From the NCBI GenBank assembly GCA_945928585.1, contig CAMENQ010000132.1, positions 1 through 6,839 on the forward strand: a stretch of DNA of 6,839 bases, given 5' to 3'. A program made the translations under genes and the position numbers. The notes below the pieces were generated by a model that saw only the letters and a program-made list of their open reading frames with translations, was not told where the DNA came from and did no database searches. Source of the DNA: an uncultured Roseburia sp. GTDB lineage: Bacteria; Bacillota; Clostridia; Lachnospirales; Lachnospiraceae. Of the stretch, positions 6,125 to 6,839 are shown one piece after another (the stretch's first letter is position 1; each line of letters starts with the position of its first letter).

Positions 6125-6198
6125 ATGGGAAATCAGGTAACTCAATATATCAATTAATTATTATACGGTGTACCAGGTTGGAGAGGTGTTGAAATATT

Positions 6199-6839
6199 AT
6201 GAAGAAGTACAGTAAGATCATAAGGGTTATCTTTTTTATACAATTGATAGTGATAGGAATTGTGATTGAAACATCAAAGGTGGATGATATGACACTGGCA
6301 AAAGGCAAAATACAGTCTTTTAACACAGACTGGGTACTTGTAAGGGAAAATGGTACCGAGATGGATTTGCAGAAATTGCCATATAATGATACAAGCCAGC
6401 CTGGTGAAAAAATTATTATCAAAAATATCATTCCAAAGGAACATTGGGGACAGACCCTGACTTTTCTGTCTGCTGACAAAACATTAAGAATCACAGTTGA
6501 TGGAGAAGAAATATACACCTTTGGACTGAATGATGAGAGACTATTTGGACACACCCCCGGCAGTGTAATGGTATTTGCGGACATACCTGATGAATGTGAG
6601 GCGGGAGAGATAGAGATTGAAATGATTTCCCCTTATGCTAACTATGCTACTTATATTACAGAGATATCTGTTGCTGAAAGAGATGTTGCAATTCTTGATT
6701 TCATAAAGCAAAAAGCAGTTGATATCATTTTGACTATGCTTGTTCTGATTATTGCTGTGATTTTTATCATATTGGCATGCATACAGAAAATGTCTCAAAA
6801 GAGGATAGGTGGTATTGGGTATCTTGGAGTATATCTGCT
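6199..6839 (+). CDS. Membrane sensor protein, N-terminal part (cut by window end)
   Basis: An open frame from ATG 6199 with no stop before the window end; 213 codons are visible. GGAGAGGTG (6180-6188) lies 10 bases upstream. Residues about 7-24 are a membrane helix. Residues 25-170 form an extracytoplasmic beta-sandwich-like region with WGQTLTFLSADKTLRITVDG (83-102), EEIYTFG and FGHTPGSVMVFADIP (116-130). A second helix (about 173-196) begins what looks like a multi-helix membrane bundle. This layout matches the 7TMR-DISM-like sensors frequent in Lachnospiraceae, which continue into a histidine kinase, GGDEF or similar output domain; the output end is not in this window. It follows the kinase gene in the same direction after 135 bases, with no convincing promoter between, so it may be a distal operon gene or separately controlled. 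The sensor class is inferred from pattern, not a firm family match. Confidence 0.75.
   Translation, partial: MKKYSKIIRVIFFIQLIVIGIVIETSKVDDMTLAKGKIQSFNTDWVLVRENGTEMDLQKLPYNDTSQPGEKIIIKNIIPKEHWGQTLTFLSADKTLRITVDGEEIYTFGLNDERLFGHTPGSVMVFADIPDECEAGEIEIEMISPYANYATYITEISVAERDVAILDFIKQKAVDIILTMLVLIIAVIFIILACIQKMSQKRIGGIGYLGVYL

Noticed and set aside
6083..6130. Cyclic di-GMP or other known riboswitch upstream of the second sensor
   Set aside because: The conserved strings of the cyclic di-GMP-I class and other motifs I know are absent; only a simple hairpin is visible.
6140..6168. Possible promoter with TATTATAC before the 6199 gene
   Set aside because: The -10-like string is plausible but nothing resembling TTGACA lies at the right distance.

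Overview
The window looks like chromosomal DNA from a low-GC Gram-positive anaerobe, most likely a gut-type Clostridia/Lachnospiraceae. The basis is AT-rich codon use, strong AAGGAGG-type ribosome binding sites, sigma-A-like promoters with about 17-base spacers, a Clostridia-style tiny membrane peptide, and a dense set of large sensor proteins. The family assignment is inference; there is no rRNA or other marker here.

Bases 1-480 hold what looks like a type I toxin-antitoxin locus. A leftward 28-residue single-helix membrane peptide (288-374) starts at TTG after an AAGGGGGTG ribosome binding site and has its own promoter (422-451). It ends in a 13-bp hairpin (206-237). A strong rightward promoter (133-161) converges on it and would make an RNA antisense to its 3' end. 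The toxin mRNA also carries an 11-base inverted repeat joining its 5' leader to the bases just after the stop codon. The first 130 bases are very AT-rich and show nothing else I can support.

Bases 564-1058 encode a lipoprotein with an orphan SecD-type P1-head domain and no SecD membrane part.

Bases 1149-6063 form one transcription unit behind a TTTACA-N17-TATAAT promoter. It holds two tandem 366-residue membrane-anchored BMP-family (PnrA/Med-like) ligand-binding proteins, then a hybrid kinase of 875 residues (extracytoplasmic sensor, HisKA, HATPase, REC, HPt). The genes overlap by 14 and 11 bases, and each BMP gene's C-terminal WYVEGV codons supply the ribosome binding site of the next gene. 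No ABC permease or ATPase is present. My reading is a ligand-sensing phosphorelay in which tethered BMP proteins present a nucleoside-like or other small ligand to the kinase. The second BMP protein has lost residues conserved in the first, so the two probably do not bind the same ligand. The kinase carries a 4 x 36-bp in-frame tandem repeat between REC and HPt.

After a 135-base gap holding a hairpin, a further membrane sensor gene starts at 6199 and runs off the window end. Its N-terminus matches the helix/beta-sandwich/membrane-bundle sensors that in these bacteria usually feed a histidine kinase or GGDEF domain, which would lie outside the window.
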